A stretch of DNA of 5,311 nucleotides from an uncultured Collinsella sp. (lineage in GTDB: Bacteria; Actinomycetota; Coriobacteriia; Coriobacteriales; Coriobacteriaceae). Below the pieces are notes generated by a model, which saw only the letters and a program-made list of their open reading frames with translations, was not told the DNA's origin and did not search any database. Positions 5,257 through 5,311 of this stretch are shown here, one piece after another (positions within the stretch are counted from its first letter, which is position 1; each line of letters opens with the position of its first letter). The stretch is taken from positions 1-5,311 of the forward strand of contig CATYIV010000060.1 in the NCBI GenBank assembly GCA_958407465.1, in the 5' to 3' direction. A program made the translations under genes and the position numbers.

Positions 5257-5311
5257 TGGAGCGGACAACGGGGCTCGAACCCGCGACCCCAACCTTGGCA
5301 AGGTTGTGCTC
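5257..5311 (-). tRNA. tRNA-Gly (anticodon GCC), partial at right edge
   Basis: The 3' 55 of 76 nt are present, from the D-stem region to the encoded CCA, including anticodon loop TTGCCAA and the intact T arm. They match the complete copy at 2979-3033 base for base. Identity stops exactly at the CCA boundary: the following DNA differs, and this copy has its own terminator and no tRNA-Val behind it. The 5' part and promoter lie beyond the window. Confidence 0.95.

Noticed and set aside
4921..5301. 127-codon N-terminal extension of the glucosidase frame
   Set aside because: It runs through an intrinsic terminator and into tRNA-Gly, lacks GH13 similarity, and the ATG at 4920 has a good Shine-Dalgarno sequence.
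2979..5311. Integrative element with att sites at the tRNA-Gly copies
   Set aside because: No integrase, recombinase or phage gene lies between them. Identity ends at the mature tRNA 3' end rather than running past it, so the copies read as duplicated tRNA genes. A gain/loss scenario is kept only as a hypothesis.

Overview
The window looks like chromosomal DNA from a GC-rich anaerobic actinobacterium. A gut Coriobacteriia such as Collinsella is my best guess, based on the NrdD sequence, the GC-rich codons and the pairing of anaerobic metabolism with an actinobacterial-type GH13 glucosidase. I could not run a search to confirm this. Every gene I can support lies on the minus strand.

Layout, read in the direction of transcription (right to left). 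(1) A tRNA-Gly(GCC) gene cut by the right edge, followed by a strong intrinsic terminator. (2) About 300 bp of non-coding DNA holding a long imperfect inverted repeat that pairs fully only as plus-strand RNA (four G-U pairs), then a candidate promoter. (3) A 610-aa cytoplasmic GH13 alpha-glucosidase/oligo-1,6-glucosidase with all catalytic residues. Its last codons overlap the -35 box and AT-rich upstream element of the next tRNA promoter. (4) A tRNA-Gly(GCC)/tRNA-Val(GAC) operon closed by a strong terminator. The glucosidase gene therefore sits between two tRNA-Gly copies that are identical over all 55 visible bases. (5) About 290 bp of non-coding DNA. (6) A nrdD promoter bracketed by two NrdR-box-like sites exactly 32 bp apart, then a leader of about 220 nt with several long-range complementary segments. 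(7) Complete nrdD, the oxygen-sensitive glycyl-radical class III ribonucleotide reductase, ending 66 bp before the left edge. No nrdG start is visible in those 66 bp.

Functionally these are separate units: carbohydrate hydrolysis, translation, and anaerobic dNTP synthesis under probable NrdR feedback control. No new multi-gene system is evident. The most notable points are the nrdD control region with its structured leader, the inverted repeat upstream of the glucosidase, the overlap of the glucosidase 3' end with a tRNA promoter, and the duplicated tRNA-Gly genes flanking the glucosidase.
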